Assembly (NCBI RefSeq): GCF_964340395.1
Contig: NC_135568.1
Span: 562,001-626,000 of the forward strand
Reading direction: 5' to 3'
Length of the DNA: 64,000 bases
From: Glandiceps talaboti
Taxonomy: Eukaryota > Hemichordata > Enteropneusta > Spengelidae
The position numbers and the translations under genes were made by a program. Below, piece by piece: positions 1 to 14,780 of the stretch (position 1 is the stretch's first letter; each line of letters opens with the position of its first letter). Below the pieces are notes generated by a model. That model saw nothing but the letters and a program-made list of their open reading frames with translations. It was not told the origin of the DNA and ran no database searches.

Positions 1-19
1 TATCAGTCTCTCTACCTAA

Positions 20-300
20 TCGACCTGTAAGGTCATGCATGTAGAAACAATAAATACAGACACTAATGCTATTGATGACATCAGCATAGGTAATTAGGCA
101 CCATACCCAGAATTCCATATCCCTACTGTTCTGCAGTTGGTTCATGGCTAATTTGAATAATTTTATTCTCTAATCTTTAGTCAAGTCACATGGTGGTAAA
201 AGTGACTTTCCATGACTTACTGACATCAACTGCTAATGCATTTAGGACGAAATCGGCCTTGTTTTTGTTCCCAATTACGCTATTTTAGAGTTAGTAGTTA
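20..300 (+). repeat. Dispersed repeat, copy 1
   Basis: Matches 17290-17575 at many blocks in the same order: a GTAGAAACAATA block, then GGCACCATACCCAGAATTCC, then TTTGAATA.TTTTAT, then AGTCAC.TG. These are separated by diverged spacers of similar length. Copies are old and substituted. The left inverted arm visible in the second copy would lie off the window edge. Confidence 0.75.
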
Positions 301-3300
301 AATAAAGGTTTTGTAAAGTATTTTCACTTGAGTAAAAAGGGTTTAAACTCAGTTGTTTATCATTTTATTTAGATATAGTGTGGATGTTTATTACAGAAGT
401 ACACTGCTCAATTACATGAAGTAAATGATTGCTTCCTAAACACATTCACGCCTAGCAATATAGAAAAGTTGAATTTTCGAATGTGTGGAATATTGCACAT
501 GCGCAGTTTGATGAGACCGGTTATCAAAACTAAAAGAGGAAAAGTTCATGCTTGGTTAACAGTTCAAACAATTGATGACACTATGAAAGAAATTTGTCAA
601 GTCGTCAATTTTATGATGAAAAGACACTGTGACGTAAATACAGAACTTTTCTAAATACTTTCCATGCCACGGTTTTAGTACGTTCATAATTTTCTATTCA
701 CTAATTTCTGCAATATATCATTTCGTTACGTGTGGAAGTAAATGGTGGTTGTGTAGAAAGTTGACCTAGAGGTCAAACGATACGTACCTTGTCCGTCGTA
801 TACATGTATTACCATATGTAGACATCATTAATATTGTGTTACATTCATACTGCTAATTGTCCTTCGTTTTTCCACTGATATAATATCAATTTATACAACC
901 ACATAAAAAAATAAAAAGTAGCAAATTTCAAATATTTGCCTTGGTTCAGTAATACTATGTTTTAACAGATACAACAATTATGATAAAATATACCCATCAC
1001 AAAATAAATGTTTGTTTATTTAGTTTTGTTACAGTTTTGTGTTGCCCTATATTGGGAGAGGATACTTCGAGATACGTAGTTGAACTGCACCACATTAATC
1101 AATAGTTGTGGTTCTTTCTAATTGAAAACAACATTTACTAGTTGTAAATTCAGTAATAAAGATTCACTTCCCCAACTGAGAGTGGTTTAAAGTAGCAAGG
1201 TTACAACTGTTCTTTCTCACAAACGTCATCATGAAATAAGTATATTGGGTCAGTGTGCCGCGTACTTGTCCCGCGGATAGAACATGTGTCCTTGTAAGTG
1301 TGTCTGCTGTGGCACAATTTTAATTGGAGTAACGAACATCCTACTGAGCCCAGCCTCCAGAGTAAATCTGTGTTTGTCGAACTTACTTAGTTAAAGTTGA
1401 AGTTCAAATGACCCATAAAGAGTGGCGCTGGCTAGATGTAGCTTATTTAATCACCCAACTATTTATCTGGAATAGATCAGTTCTCTTTTTCGCAAATATG
1501 GTATTGAGGGTCAGCGTGGCAACACCTTTAAAGAAGCGTCTGACCACAGTCCCTCCATCACTGGTCTGACATGGCCCATCGGTTGATATACTAGTAACCC
1601 CTTTCTCCGGAAAAAAATGGTGACCTTGTAAGTAAGCATACCTTTGTATTTGTACATGGTCGTGGGACAAAGTCATGACTTTGTGCAAAATGTTAAAGTT
1701 TCTTTCGGCAGATGTAGTAGGCATATCAGGCTGTATCTTTGACATTCACCACATGCACTTATCAAACATATTGCACAAGACTGCACACCATCCAGGTTAT
1801 AAAACTCGAAGCCATGTCTGTGGATAGGTTACGACAGGGTACGAGTTTGCAGAACATTGTTTTAACTCTCATAGCCTCGTTAGAGAAACAATGTGTTGTG
1901 TCATTTGGTATCCTACGATTTGGGGGGGTGTGATACGGACTACATGGATGATTCAGTAGCCAGCTTGAGTGTGCGTATACTACAATTACTTGGCATATCG
2001 GCGTTGATTGAATTTTACGAGAGAGAGAGACCAGAGAAAAAAAGACCCAATATTATACGATACTCTGAGTTAATTTGCATGACGGGTCTTGCCCCGGGTC
2101 CTACCCTTTGAATGGAAAGCTTCTCTAGTTTCTCCTACCGTCTTTCCATCTCGACGTTCCCGGGTTGCTAGGATCATTTAATTATAAGGTTGCATTCCGT
2201 GTTCGTGACATTTGTAAAGTTTGAAATGACTGGAATATCTAGGCTCTTATAGCCGTGAAGTCAGTGGCATAGCAGAGGTAATTGAATGTCTCAAAGCATG
2301 GGAGGATTAGTAAAACCGCGACCTGAACGAAAATACTTTCTGCAAATCTGAATCGGGTAGTTTCCCAAAGAACGGCTCGAATGACCGACTCACCCGGCAT
2401 GTGGTCATTACGCGAGAATTTGCCACGTTGTTCTAGCCTTTTCGGTCTCGTCACTACAGATGGCAAAAGAATAAGTCTGTTGTTGGGGAGATTTAGCGTG
2501 TCCGACATTAAGACACCGAACACTGGATAATCTCAGAACCTGTGACTTGTCTTTGTCTATGCATCTGTTACTTACTCCAGCACCACACATCAATGATATA
2601 TGCTACGCATGCGCGCTGATATGACTGTCAATCACACAAGACGAGCTCCAGTAGCGTAGTTGTGCATGTACTCGTCAAGGGGATGGTTGCAGCTCCCATG
2701 CCCTCTTCAACAGCTCAAGAAATATCTTGTTTTCGCGCCGTTTTCATGTTTCTACAGTCGGAGTCAGGTAGGTTATTTCACTCTCTGCCGTAAAAGTGTA
2801 TCAGGTATAGCATCAAGTAAGTAGTTTGCGATGATGGATATTTTATTTGCGACTGTCAGGTCGAACATCTAACGTACGTACATGTGCCTCCAAAATCAAA
2901 CGATGCTACTGGGTCTCACCATACAGACGGTGATGGACAAATTTAACTTCGGAGTTCGTCAGATTTAGATGAAAGACCCGTGTTGGTGGACTATCGTTTA
3001 TTACACGGATTGTGTAAAAACTGGCTGTCGACTTTCGACTGGATGGACCGTCCTCATTCATTTTCTGGAAAGTACTGATCGGAGACTTCATAAAGGAAGG
3101 AATAGATAGGCACGTATTGAGGAGAGTGCATGCACGATTCAACTACAGCGATACTATGCCGCTATAAATTGTCTACACTTTAAGTGGCTCGAAACATTGC
3201 TGTTTACGGAGACCCTGATTTGTTGAGATAAGACCGATCACGTCTATCGAGAACTTGGCAAACAACCAACCCATCCAACTGGGTTTGTTGCATCCGTTCA

Positions 3301-4667
3301 AGGATTCTCACCATTACTCGACCGAGTTCTCACGATACATTGATGTTACTTTGCTTACGTTCACAAAAAAGACCAAGTGCATATACTGAAAAGGCGTCAA
3401 GTTGTGTATGAAGGTCATAGTCTCGTTATAGATTAGCAATACAGCTTCTAGTTTTACTTTATCACAGCGTAAATGTCAACCTTGAGGTATGAACACGGCA
3501 CATTGACGATGTCTTGATTGTCGAAACGGCGTCTTAGTCGTCATCGCTAGTCTCATCCGATGCATCGTCAAATAATTGCTAATCTTTTCACAGTCGTTGA
3601 GTAGCGTCTTATCTTTGTCAGCAGTTTCTCTGAGATCCTACTATTAGAAAATAATCTCAAACTACCGATGTACAATACCGTTCTCATGTCATTCACACAA
3701 CAATGACCCGCTTGTTAAAAACAGCTGGTAGGGTTCCTGTTATCAGCTGATGTCTTGTGGGGTGTCTTGTGTCGATTGGTTGATAGTTTACGATAGCTCG
3801 TAACGTTTATGTTATCACCACAGACGGTAAGGTTCACCGTTACAGTGTACATTTTGTAAAGAAAAGGATCGTAGACATACCACCCGTAGACCGCAACATT
3901 TACTAATACTACAAAACCGTAAACGGAACGGTATATTTTCCCAAGAGACTTTGTAAAGGAAACACCAACTTTACAATGTAACGCTCACTTTCAAAAGGAA
4001 CACATTATTTTTTCCCAATGGCTTCGACTTAGATCCAATCCGATCACATTTCATGGCTGTACAGTTCAAGTTCAAGCAGTGAAGCCGACACAGACACTCC
4101 TTGTCTTGGTTCGTGTGTGTCCGGTAACTAGTTTCATTGATCGGCCGTCTGAAAGGGAGACAGAGCATGGCAAGAAGATCGTATTTCTCATGTTCAGGGA
4201 TCTTCACGCTAATCAACTCGAGAAGATGATACAAACATGTAAACAGAATGGGGGACGTATCGAAATACACCCGTAATATTAGTCCAGAAAGATGGGTTGA
4301 CGTTGCGTTAAGCCACACTGAGCTTAGTAGATGAAAGGAAAAAACTGGCCCGTAGCCCGTAGAGTAGTGTCTGGTCCTGCAGCAGAAACAGCACGAATAC
4401 AGCCTTGAATTCTACTGCTGTGTTTTATGGCTGTAGGCTTTCATTCAACACCATTTCAACATCAACACTGTTTTTCCATTACTGAGAGATAGTGAAGGCA
4501 TAAGTGTATAAATCTCCAACCAAGAATTCCTCGATCCAAGGTCATCAACATCTCATGACCTCTAGGCGATACTCTAGAATAAACTGTGACCAACGTCGTG
4601 TCGCATTTCATAGCGTAACCCTATTCCCTGGATGAACCCACCGTTTGGCAATAAATCCAACTTGACA

Positions 4668-4681
4668 GTAACCATGGTAAC
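4668..4681. promoter_or_regulatory. RFX X-box palindrome
   Basis: GTAACCATGGTAAC is a perfect palindrome that fits the RFX-family X-box consensus GTNRCC-N(0-3)-RGYAAC. RFX factors bind such sites at ciliary and other promoters. No gene is visible nearby, so function is unproven. Confidence 0.4.
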
Positions 4682-6067
4682 ATAATTAACCCCTCCACTT
4701 ACTCCGCCAACACTATAAACCCCTGTATTATGCATTCCAAGCTCCACAGAGTCTGTTCGAAGGCTGCTCTGTTCGCTCTCAACGTTGAATCATATAGATC
4801 AAGAATATTGAAACTATTAGATACATTTTAAGAATAAATGACCCGCATGCATATCTTGAAATAGAAAACTATCGACACGCAGATAATTTCTTTGCAAGTT
4901 GTATATTCGTACCTCTCCAAACATCGTTGTAAACCATTGCCTCTTTTACGGTACCGCCAAATTACTGACAGAATTTGACAAACTGCAACTACCTTTAGAC
5001 ACTATCAGATCCCAATTTTGAATAAAACATGATACTTTCTCGCGTGGTCGATGTCCAAGACGGTCTTCGGCTACCACTACAGAAATTTACACATATTGCA
5101 AGGTATTTACATCCAGAGGAGAATTACCCAGGTATCACTTCCATGTTCAGACATACATACAATCATGAATGGGGAAATGTGTTCACCATTTTTTGTGTTT
5201 ACTTTATTAAAATCATTAGTCACCGTTCAATTATTTTATCTTTTAATTTAAAAAGTATTGAATGGTATTAAATTTATATGAAAATTTAAATTTACAATTC
5301 GGTCGCCACATAGATCATGGAGGAGACAATGACTTATTTTTGTGTTTTCTTGGGCTACTATAGTGAGTTGAGACGATTCACAGCAAGTGACATCACCATC
5401 AACCGGAAGTCACGTTTCGACGTCCTCCCATAATGTGTAAAACTAGTAGTTCTGTTATGTACATTTACCTTACAACACCTGAATCAATCAACATCATTAC
5501 AGGTATCAACTATAAAGAAACTCAAAACAAAACAATAACTATTTTCTGTATTGAATCTGACGATATACTTTCTGGATCGTGTTGTTTTAATGACTACTTC
5601 GTAAAAAGACACAGGTTGGTTTTTATTAGAGTTAAAGATAACTTGTACATCCCATGTTTTTATGACTCGTTAATAATATGTTAGTAAGGAAGTTTTTTTA
5701 ATGTGCTGGATGGACGATTATATGATGATCTACTAACCTTGTGAAAAAGATGCTGAACATAACATCACGTGATAGAAACAAAATTCGCAGCCTCTGGATA
5801 AATAAGTGGCAGTGACTTCAAACAGAATATATTGTGATCGGCTCCATAAACACGCCCTTTAAAAGTTAACAGTGTTGTTATATTGTTAGTTTACAATGTT
5901 CGCCACTGTTACAGGAATGTACAGTACCAGATAAATATCGCTTTGAAGCTTAGAGTCGTGAAACCAATTACAAACCCTTTGATATTTGTAAGGCCTTTGA
6001 CTTTAATAACAGCTGAGTGAAAAATAACTTACACCTTACGTGTTCCCAAGGAATACATAGATATTCA

Positions 6068-6138
6068 CCCAGTTGGTGGTGGTGATGGTGGTGGTGGTTG
6101 TTGTTGTTGTTGTTGTTGTTGTTGCTGTTGTTGTTGTT
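6068..6138 (+). repeat. (GTG/GTT)n microsatellite
   Basis: Imperfect GTG then GTT triplet run. It gives a spurious poly-His/poly-Asn frame on the minus strand. Confidence 0.95.
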
Positions 6139-7187
6139 TTGCCAAGTTTCAGCAATCCGTGAATCATTGTAGCAGACAATACAGAAAATATTCAATATTT
6201 ATACATTTTACTTTCTCCAAAATGATTTCAATTTGTCTTTAAATAAAATCGGGAAATTGTATTAGCTTGTACGTTAGCCGAGTTTTCATCTACAGTTAAG
6301 TTCATCGGATGTTTGTCAAATGACGATATTTTTCAGTTTTACTCGTTTCTCTTGTATAGGTAACTCGAAAGTAAAATTGTTTTGACATAAGCGAATGTAT
6401 AGAAGATATCAACTTTTTTCGTTGGGGACGTGGTTGGGGTGGAGGTAATACATTACCCAAACTGTAAGGATAGAGACAGTATTTGTATCATCATCATTGT
6501 CAGGTTGTATAGAGGTTTCATATCTTGTCCTGTCAGCTACCAAATAAACTGGGTAACATCGTATATATCTTTGTCTACTTCCTGATACTCTGACCCTACA
6601 TGTTTACAGAGACTGAATCGGACGCTGTGGGCACAGTCTAGAGCGGAAGGACATGTGCATGGTGTACTTTCCAAAGTTTTCCCACCACTCCAATTGATAG
6701 TGTACCCTAACATGTTATTTTTGTGTTCTTTACATTTTATTTTATCGCCTTACTCAATCTGTTTGGATTGTTATTTCGTTGAGTCAAGTTCATGGATTTC
6801 AAAATTTTCGAAAGATTTTTGATAAATTTTGGTGAATTACAGTCGTCTGTTCAAACAGTAGTATGTCAGCTGCAGTATTGTAATTGATATATACAGACAG
6901 TATGGTTGTCATTAGGTTGCAAATCTACTGTCAATTTTATGTGCGTAATTCGTAATTTTTAACTGCATGTGTTGTAAACGTGTCATATTGCAATAATTAT
7001 TCGAGGTGATCACCTCCCATTGAGGAAGTGGACAGTTTCAGCTTGGGTTGATCTAAGGTGATGACCCTGGCCACTTGGCAAGGCTCTGTATTCGTCCCAC
7101 AGTCCATGGTTAACGAGTCACCATTTAGCTGAGGTTAGCTGGTTGTGGATGTTTGGTGTTTGTGAGAAGTACGTACTGGGAGAAAGA

Positions 7188-7211
7188 GAGGGAGGGAGGG
7201 AGGGACAGACA

Positions 7212-7258
<47 letters not shown>

Positions 7259-7515
7259 CCAGTCCAGACAGATAGACAGGCAGGCAGGCAGGCATATTTT
7301 GTCAGTCACGGACAGTCTTACAGATAGTCAGTCAGTCAGTCAGAGGCAAACAGACAGACAGACAGACAGTCAGTCAGAGGCAAACATACAGACAGACATA
7401 CATACATGCATACACATACATACATACATACATACATACATACATACATACATACATACATACATACATACATACATACATACATACATACATACATACA
7501 TACATACATACACGT
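7188..7515 (+). repeat. Compound microsatellite cluster
   Basis: Successive arrays of GGGA, (AC)n at about 7212-7257, CAGG at about 7276-7294, CAGT and CAGA blocks, and a long (CATA)n at about 7415-7512. All open frames through it are repeat artefacts. Confidence 0.97.
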
Positions 7516-8570
7516 GCATGTACATAGTGAGTGTGGCCTAGACTGATAAAAACATTCTCCATAAACAGTTGCAATAGACGACAAAAAGGACGACATTGAC
7601 AAGACGGATGGAGACAGTTTGATGGGTAGATAGGAATACAGCAGTAGAAAGCAATAGTACAAGAAGAAATTCAACTTGTAAGTGTGAAGGTAGGCTAGAT
7701 ACTATGTATGGCTTCGAATTGAGAAGAGACTTGAAGCCACGGATAGCCTAGATTAGGATAGGGTATGGGACACAGTTCTATTATCATGGAGATACACGAC
7801 CATGTCTGTTTGGTTGCCTTTGTACTATAGTATAACATGGTATCACGTCTTCAGTAAATTGAAATGCACACTGGTGTGTATCCCAACCATGTTGAAGCTA
7901 TTAAACAAGGTTTATTTTTTCGTCATTTTGACCTCAGCCGGTTGTTTATCATCAAAACTGTACCCCAGTTGTGCACTGTAACACGGGTTCTCCATGCCAC
8001 TTCCGTTCGTCTTGAATCGCTTCCAAGTCTTCCGGCTGATCTGACTGACAAAAATTGGACAGGGTGGTCCAGGACATAGATGAGGGGTATGGCAAATAGG
8101 CGAACGAACAGTGCCAATATACTGTCTGAATTGCGCCACCATCGTTGGAAGTTCAAATGAATTTCCCCGTACTCTTAAACTTACATTATCCTAGTATATG
8201 TTAAATAAATAACTATTTGTAAAGTACATGTCACGTGTTTAGAATCAGTAGCCTGCAATTTTAGTAGTTTTTCAATGCGTACAGTCGTTCTTAATCGTGG
8301 AAATGATTTACGACACTGTTACATTTACGAACATAGTTCAAACAAACACATACACATAAATACACACACATATATATTAAACTGTTTGCTAAAAAGTAAA
8401 TATTACATGAATACATGTACCTACTTACACCCTCGGATCAACCATAGTGGTCTTAGCTCCAACATATATCATGTAATTGTCGTTTTCAACAACAAAGTGA
8501 GGTTAGGTCGGGTGGGGTGGAGAAGGTGTTGACACGACATTTACAATAATAGAGTATACCTCTGTCGTCA

Positions 8571-8684
8571 AAAAGTTAAACTGTCTGTTGATGTCGAATA
8601 TAATACTTGTAGGGGACAACCGTAAATAAAAGTTAAACTGTCTGTTGATGTCGAATGTAATACTTGTAGGGGACAACTGGAAAT
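8571..8684 (+). repeat. 57-bp tandem duplication
   Basis: Two adjacent 57-bp units starting at 8571 and 8628, each beginning AAAAGTTAAACTGTCTG and containing ACTTGTAGGGGACAAC. They differ at only a few positions, so the duplication is recent. No coding role is apparent. Confidence 0.93.
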
Positions 8685-11110
8685 ATTGTCATATTCGTAG
8701 TAAAAGTATCTGTTATGTTTGCGACAGCGATAGAACTTCAGAATATCCACCATTCTTTGCGATAACGAAAAAAAAATATTCCGACTTTTGCTATTGCCCT
8801 ATAATTTAAATTGTTATGCGTACAGACAACGCGTAGTTGTAAACAACGATCGAATTTTGGACTCATTTTACGTGTTCAACGGAACTATGCTTGAATATTT
8901 ACAACAAAATTCTGGAATAGTTTGTTTGTCTAATTTCACCATAGAGTTCTTTGATTAAGTAGAACGATAAAATATCCCGAAGTATTCCCCGAGGTGTATG
9001 CCCGGAAGACAAACATGAAGCCCCGTCTGAGAAATATAAACGAGATAAAGATAAGTGTTAGGAGGCATGATTGATCGAGAGTGGGAGTAATGAGAGAGAG
9101 AGATATCTGCTCCCTTTCACCATTTGTTATTGTTTTCTTTAACAAGCTGTTCAAGCAGTGTTCTTGATTGATGTTACTTGTATTTTTCTCTCGACCTCGC
9201 GTTTCTACATCTTGCAAATATTTGCTGTTCGACTATGAAAAAACACACCGGTAACATTTAACACCGGTGGTGTCATACGGTATCAGACTTTTACTTTTTC
9301 TGTTTTCATGTCACAAAATCTGTGACCCCAATTACAGTGGAAACGCGATACCATAACTAAACTTTAAACGCATACAGTTCGTTCAACTGCTGCTGAAAGT
9401 AGCACCCTGTAAGTTCTGACACGTGATTGATATTAGCCAATGAGGAGAGAGGTACCTTGATATCGCTGCTTAGAAAACAATACCAGATATTCAATTAAGT
9501 CTTTTTCCCAGTGTTTGTTCAAGTTAGAGAAAAGTTTATTTTGAAAGGATCACTTGCCATAAATAGATGGAAATCTAGTGTCTCCAGACGATAAATAAAG
9601 TAGAAGGGACCTCGCAATGGGATTCTTTCAGTGTCAGCCAGTCTGGAGCACTTTGTTCTAACATCTAAGGTTACATTTCAAAAAAGGACCTTTTTTTCGT
9701 TTTCTCTGCGTCTAGTATCATATGACACACGAAAATAACATCAAATTGGTTTAAAGTAGAAATTGTAGCAATAATTGAATTCACTAGTGTAAGATATGTA
9801 GGAAATAGAAGGAATATTTGGGCAATTTGAATATTTATTCGAATATTAATCAAACCGGTTAATATTTGTCGGAAAATGTATTTAGAAAAATTTCTGAAAA
9901 TAGTCTCAATAGAATATGACATGAAATATTGACACGTTCTACAAACATACCTGAACATACGGGTAACAGGGTGCATTACATATTATATTATGTATTATTA
10001 CGATTCAGCGAGGCGGCCGTTTTTAATATGTAGTTCTCAAGACGCCGGAAATGACTAAATGTTCTATTTTAACACAGTGTGAGCCCAGGTTTATATATAT
10101 TTCCGCCAGTACAATATTTACAGGTTGTACTGGTAGCTAAGAGTAAGACACGTTTTTGGAATTTCAGAAACTAATACATGTTGCACATTGTCTCTTTAAT
10201 TAAAATATAACGATAGCATAACAAAACACATGCTACATAAATAAATAAACTTAGTAAGTGGAAAAACAGTGAGAATGTTGAAATGAAACATTTGTGTCTT
10301 AGGCATGCAGAGGTGTTTGGAATTTTCTATGAACGTTTGATGTTTTAAGATAAACATAGCAGCTTGAATGATGGCAACCTTTCTAAACTGGCTAAGGTCA
10401 AGGTCAAAGTTCGTAGTGAGACATGTCTGTTATTCAGAGCAGTGCAACTGACCCCCTTAGAGACCCCCTTAACCCCCCCCCCACTCCACCCGTCACACGC
10501 AATCAAACAAAACATGTGTTGTTAAGATAGCGTCATACTTAATCTCCATCGAATGTTTGTTTTAATTTTAGATGCTGCATGACATGTTTTATTTTCAATT
10601 AGTCATCTTATTCTTAAACCAGAGTATGTACTATAAATACCAGAACTGACACTTTTCCTACCGTACGATGTAGCTAAGATCACTATTTCCATCTTCAGAT
10701 TTACACTAGCTATAACCAACGACAACTTAAAAAATAATCCATGTGGTTTTTGGATATTTCAGTGGTGATGGAATATTACTTGATGGACGTATGAACGTTG
10801 TAGTTCAGTAACTTCGTCGATGGGGGCCATGCATGCCCCAGACCCGTGTGACCGCTTGGTCGTGTGTGTTATCGGACGTAGATAACCAGTAACGATATAA
10901 ACACTATCTAGTATTTTGAGAGTGATGTATGTATGCACAGTACACATATGAGTACTAGGAGTGATGGTATAGTTAGGGGTCATGAACTTAGTGACCTATG
11001 AACCCGTGATCCTAAATAGTGACAGTCTTGAAATTAGACACCTGTAAACTTAACATTTACACAAAGAAGAAAGTACTTCCCATTGCGTATTTAATGGTGT
11101 TCTTGGTGGC

Positions 11111-11182
<72 letters not shown>

Positions 11183-11256
11183 GGGTGGTGGTGGTGGTGG
11201 TGGTGGTGGTGGTGGTGGTGGTGGTGGTGGTGGTGGTGGTGGTGGTGATGGTGGTA
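11111..11256 (+). repeat. (ATG)n-(GGT)n microsatellite
   Basis: About 70 bp of ATG triplets followed by about 65 bp of GGT triplets. Minus-strand frames read poly-His, poly-Thr/Ser or poly-Pro and are not genes. Confidence 0.97.
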
Positions 11257-11593
11257 ACCACACTCGGTTGAATGGCGCACCACATCGAATTAAAGCCAGC
11301 TTACCGACCTGCCAGTCTTGCAAGATATCATCATTGACTATTTAGCAGGCTAGCCACGATTTTTAATTCCAACCAGTGCTTGATAGGTATTACCATGTCC
11401 TCACATATGTCTCCTGGGAATTCATGATATTAAGCAGGCCACACTAATAACAACTCTAACTCTATTGATCTATAGGTCGAGCTTCTATAGTGCCAGCGTG
11501 CTGAGACTTGGCTAAAGACGTCAGTAACAAGTCAACTTCTGACACCAATTAAAATGTAAGTTCTGTTTAAGGCAACTGTGACTTAATTCTCCA

Positions 11594-11820
11594 GTATATC
11601 GTCGTAAAAAATCTCCCTCTTTACGGTACCCAACCGTAGGATACAGACGTATATCGTCGTAAAAAATCTCCCTCTTTACGGTACCCAACGGTAGGATACA
11701 GACGTATATCGTCGTAAAAAATATATCTCTTTACGGTACCCAACGGTAGGATACAGACGTATATCGTCGTAAAAAATCTACCTTTTTACGGTAACCAACG
11801 GTAGGATACAGACGTATATA
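11594..11820 (+). repeat. 55-bp x4 tandem repeat with internal hairpin
   Basis: Units start at 11594, 11649, 11704 and 11759, exactly 55 bp apart, followed by a few bases of a fifth. Each has GTATATCGTCGTAAAAAATC, then a pyrimidine-rich spacer, then TTTACGGTACCCAACGGTAG. CGTAAA and TTTACG within the unit are complementary and could form a short stem. The units are nearly identical. Confidence 0.95.
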
Positions 11821-12813
11821 GCGTAGATTCTTCGAAGTTCATTTCCGTACACTGAAAGTTATCTGTTAATCGTCCAAGGTTGTCTTATGACTAGTCAATA
11901 ATGAAAGTCTGTTGATGTACTTTGTAATATTTAGAAAAGAAGAATTCTTGCTCGAAAAACTACTTGAAATAACATTTCAAGTACAGTGCGTCACTGCACA
12001 AATCTGTGAAGAAAGCACGAATTATGAATTTTGCAAACATCCCAGTCTTTTGTGGCAGTACATGATGAAATGTTGATAATCTGTATTACCAGTGGGTTAT
12101 GGAAACTGTGAAAACTAACCCCCCCCCCCGCCCAGCATAATCACCGACAGTTGATCTATTTGACTTAGAACACGGGAATATATTATCCTGTAACATTGAA
12201 ATAAATAACGTTATCAACATTAAGGATATGTCTCGATATATAAAACTCAAAGGTTGAAGTTGCATACTTGGAAATTAAAATGTAACTTGCTTTTGATTAA
12301 TGAAACCTATTACCTAATTTTTGGACCCTGGAGCGAACACTTCTAGTCCAGGCATTGTCCAGGGTCCACGACTTACTAAAACACAGACTATTTTTGACAA
12401 CGTGTGCTTGTTTTTTATGGGCGAGTTCACGCTGTCCGTCAAAACCGCAAATAAATATCCAGTGGCATGTATCAAGAAGAAATTTCTCATATCTTAAATA
12501 GTTCACTAATGCAGAGACATTTCGCCCTCTCGAGTTTGCCACTCTCTGTACTGTGTACATCACTGCAGAGGTCATTAGCGGCTGAACATCACGATGACCC
12601 AAAGGTGACCTTGATTACGTAGACAATGTATGATGTATAGAGATATGCTACATGTGGTGTTACTTCCAAATTCGAATGAATTTACTGATGTCTTCCAGCC
12701 GGGGTGTTCGTGGCCAATCAAACACGGCATAGTTAAACGATTTAGCCAATACGACTCTGATACGGCTGTAGATAGTGAGGAACGAAAACAGTCGTTTTAT
12801 GGTCAAGACGAAC

Positions 12814-12846
12814 GATAGATAGATAGATAGATAGATAGATACTAAG

Positions 12847-12890
<44 letters not shown>

Positions 12891-12895
12891 TATAT

Positions 12896-12991
<96 letters not shown>
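12814..12991 (+). repeat. (GATA)n/(GACA)n microsatellite
   Basis: GATA array interrupted by about 40 bp of GACA units and a short TATATA block. Confidence 0.97.
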
Positions 12992-13076
12992 GTTTGTAAC
13001 TGTCTATAACGGAATATCATAATGTCCTAATGATAACCATTGAAGCATCGACGTATACCCTCAGTTTACTGGAGTG

Positions 13077-13232
13077 CATGCGTTGGGATACATGTACATG
13101 TATAGTATATGCATTGTGGGTACATGCATGGGGAGTACATACTGTCATGCGTTGGGGTACATGTATAGGGGGTATATGCATTGTGGGTACATGCATAGGG
13201 AGTACATACCATCATGCATAGGGGTACATGTG
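13077..13232 (+). repeat. 67-69-bp tandem repeat, about 2.3 copies
   Basis: Units begin near 13077, 13146 and 13213 with CATGCGTTGGGG or CATGCATAGGGG and contain TATGCATTGTGGGTACATGC. Confidence 0.85.
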
Positions 13233-13392
13233 TGTTAACACAACGTTATTTACCTAGGAAGCTGAGTTTGTACTTGTTTTTGTTGAGAGAGGGGATATTG
13301 TTGCATAGTGTTCCACGACATGACGTAGTGAAGCATACTTAAATATTACATGGTATTTAGGCATGGTGATTTCTATGGTATAATATATATAA

Positions 13393-13432
13393 TACACAGA
13401 GAGAGACAAACAGACAGACACACACACACACA

Positions 13433-13466
<34 letters not shown>
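13393..13466 (+). repeat. (CA)n microsatellite
   Basis: GA/CAGA start passing into a CA dinucleotide run. Confidence 0.97.
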
Positions 13467-13468
<2 letters not shown>

Positions 13469-14780
13469 ACAGTAAGGGAAAGTGTTTAGGAAATTGTTAA
13501 ACTTGTGTTTTCCATATATTTTTGATTTGATATTTATTAGTGTTATCATTGACCGTGTGAAACATTCTTTATGAAAATATTGCCCCAGCATGATAAACAT
13601 GTGGAAGTATTTAATATGATATACTTGGATATTACCGTTGGCAATGTCAAGACTAGATGACTTTAAATAACTGTAAATAACTGTCCACATGAATCAGGTT
13701 TATCATCGTCTAACTGTGCCTGTTTGGAAATTTCATGACATTTTGCATCAATAATTTTGTGATAAAGATAGAACACACCCAAGAACCCGAAGGCTGTAGA
13801 ACATATGCGTGTAGTACTAGTACAACAGACAGTTGATATAGATCATAGGAGTAAGGAACAGAATGAACGATTACTGATGTTGACAAGCCTATCCCACGAT
13901 TCTGTGTAGAATGGATACGTACCACGTGGTCCAGCTTGATTCAATCGTGAACAGACTCAAAACAGTTGTCAAAGTTACTTTTATTAATTTCCTTTACTTC
14001 ACAAATATCTTTAACCTTTTTATTTATATTGTAAATATCGGTTATATTAACCAGCTGTAAATACTTACCATAAGTCCATTTAGGTGACGACTGATAATAA
14101 TTTCACTACGATGCTTGCTTGTAAATATCTTAATTCTTTCCACAAGATCAAACGTGGAATTCGCTCAACTGATTCGCTCACTGATCTTTCGACACCTTAC
14201 AGTGACTTTCCACGCCTACTCGTTACTATGCTGTAATTTCAAAGACAACCATTTGTTCATGTTTTCATTACACGTGTACGTGCTTCTTGGGTGTTTTTAC
14301 CGACCAGCATACCATGCATATGTTACGTTTTAGTTTTTCAAACTAAATAATTGTCATGTTCTGTGAGCTTCTTAGGGTCAAAGGTTGCCCACATAATAAC
14401 AGTATTGTAACTCGTGAAAGGGGATTATGCGAACAAGTTTGTGGCGATAAGCGCAAGTCAGTCCAAAACATGCATTGTTATGCGGTGGAGTATCTGAGGT
14501 ACAGCCAGAGAAAAACCCAACTTTAGTTATTGTGTCTTCGGTTCTAGGTATGTAGTGGATAATTTATGACGTACTGTATTTTGCAGAAGAGCCCAGGAGG
14601 GAGAGTAGGGTCACTGTAAAATCTCTTGTAGGTAGTTGTCATTGAAAGTTTATGCAAGTCTCGTTACGATAGACTTTGTTTCTCCTGTTTCTATTTTTGG
14701 ACAATGCTACAATGCCACAGTAGCGATTTATTGTCCGAGACAATGTGAAGTGAAAGGTCGGAAGCAAACAAGTCAGGCCA

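Noticed and set aside
7143-7541. 132-codon and similar frames of His-Thr, Met-Tyr-Val-Cys or Thr-Tyr-Ile-His repeats here and at 24.4, 27.7, 35.4, 38.2, 40.4 and 41.8 kb
   Set aside because: They lie in CA and CATA/GTAT microsatellites, which lack stops in most frames. No unique coding sequence flanks them.
10390-10410. AAGGTCAAGGTCAAAG nuclear-receptor half sites, also near 17877-17912 and 43555-43590
   Set aside because: Short motif, common in invertebrate non-coding DNA. No supporting context beyond chance or repeat origin.
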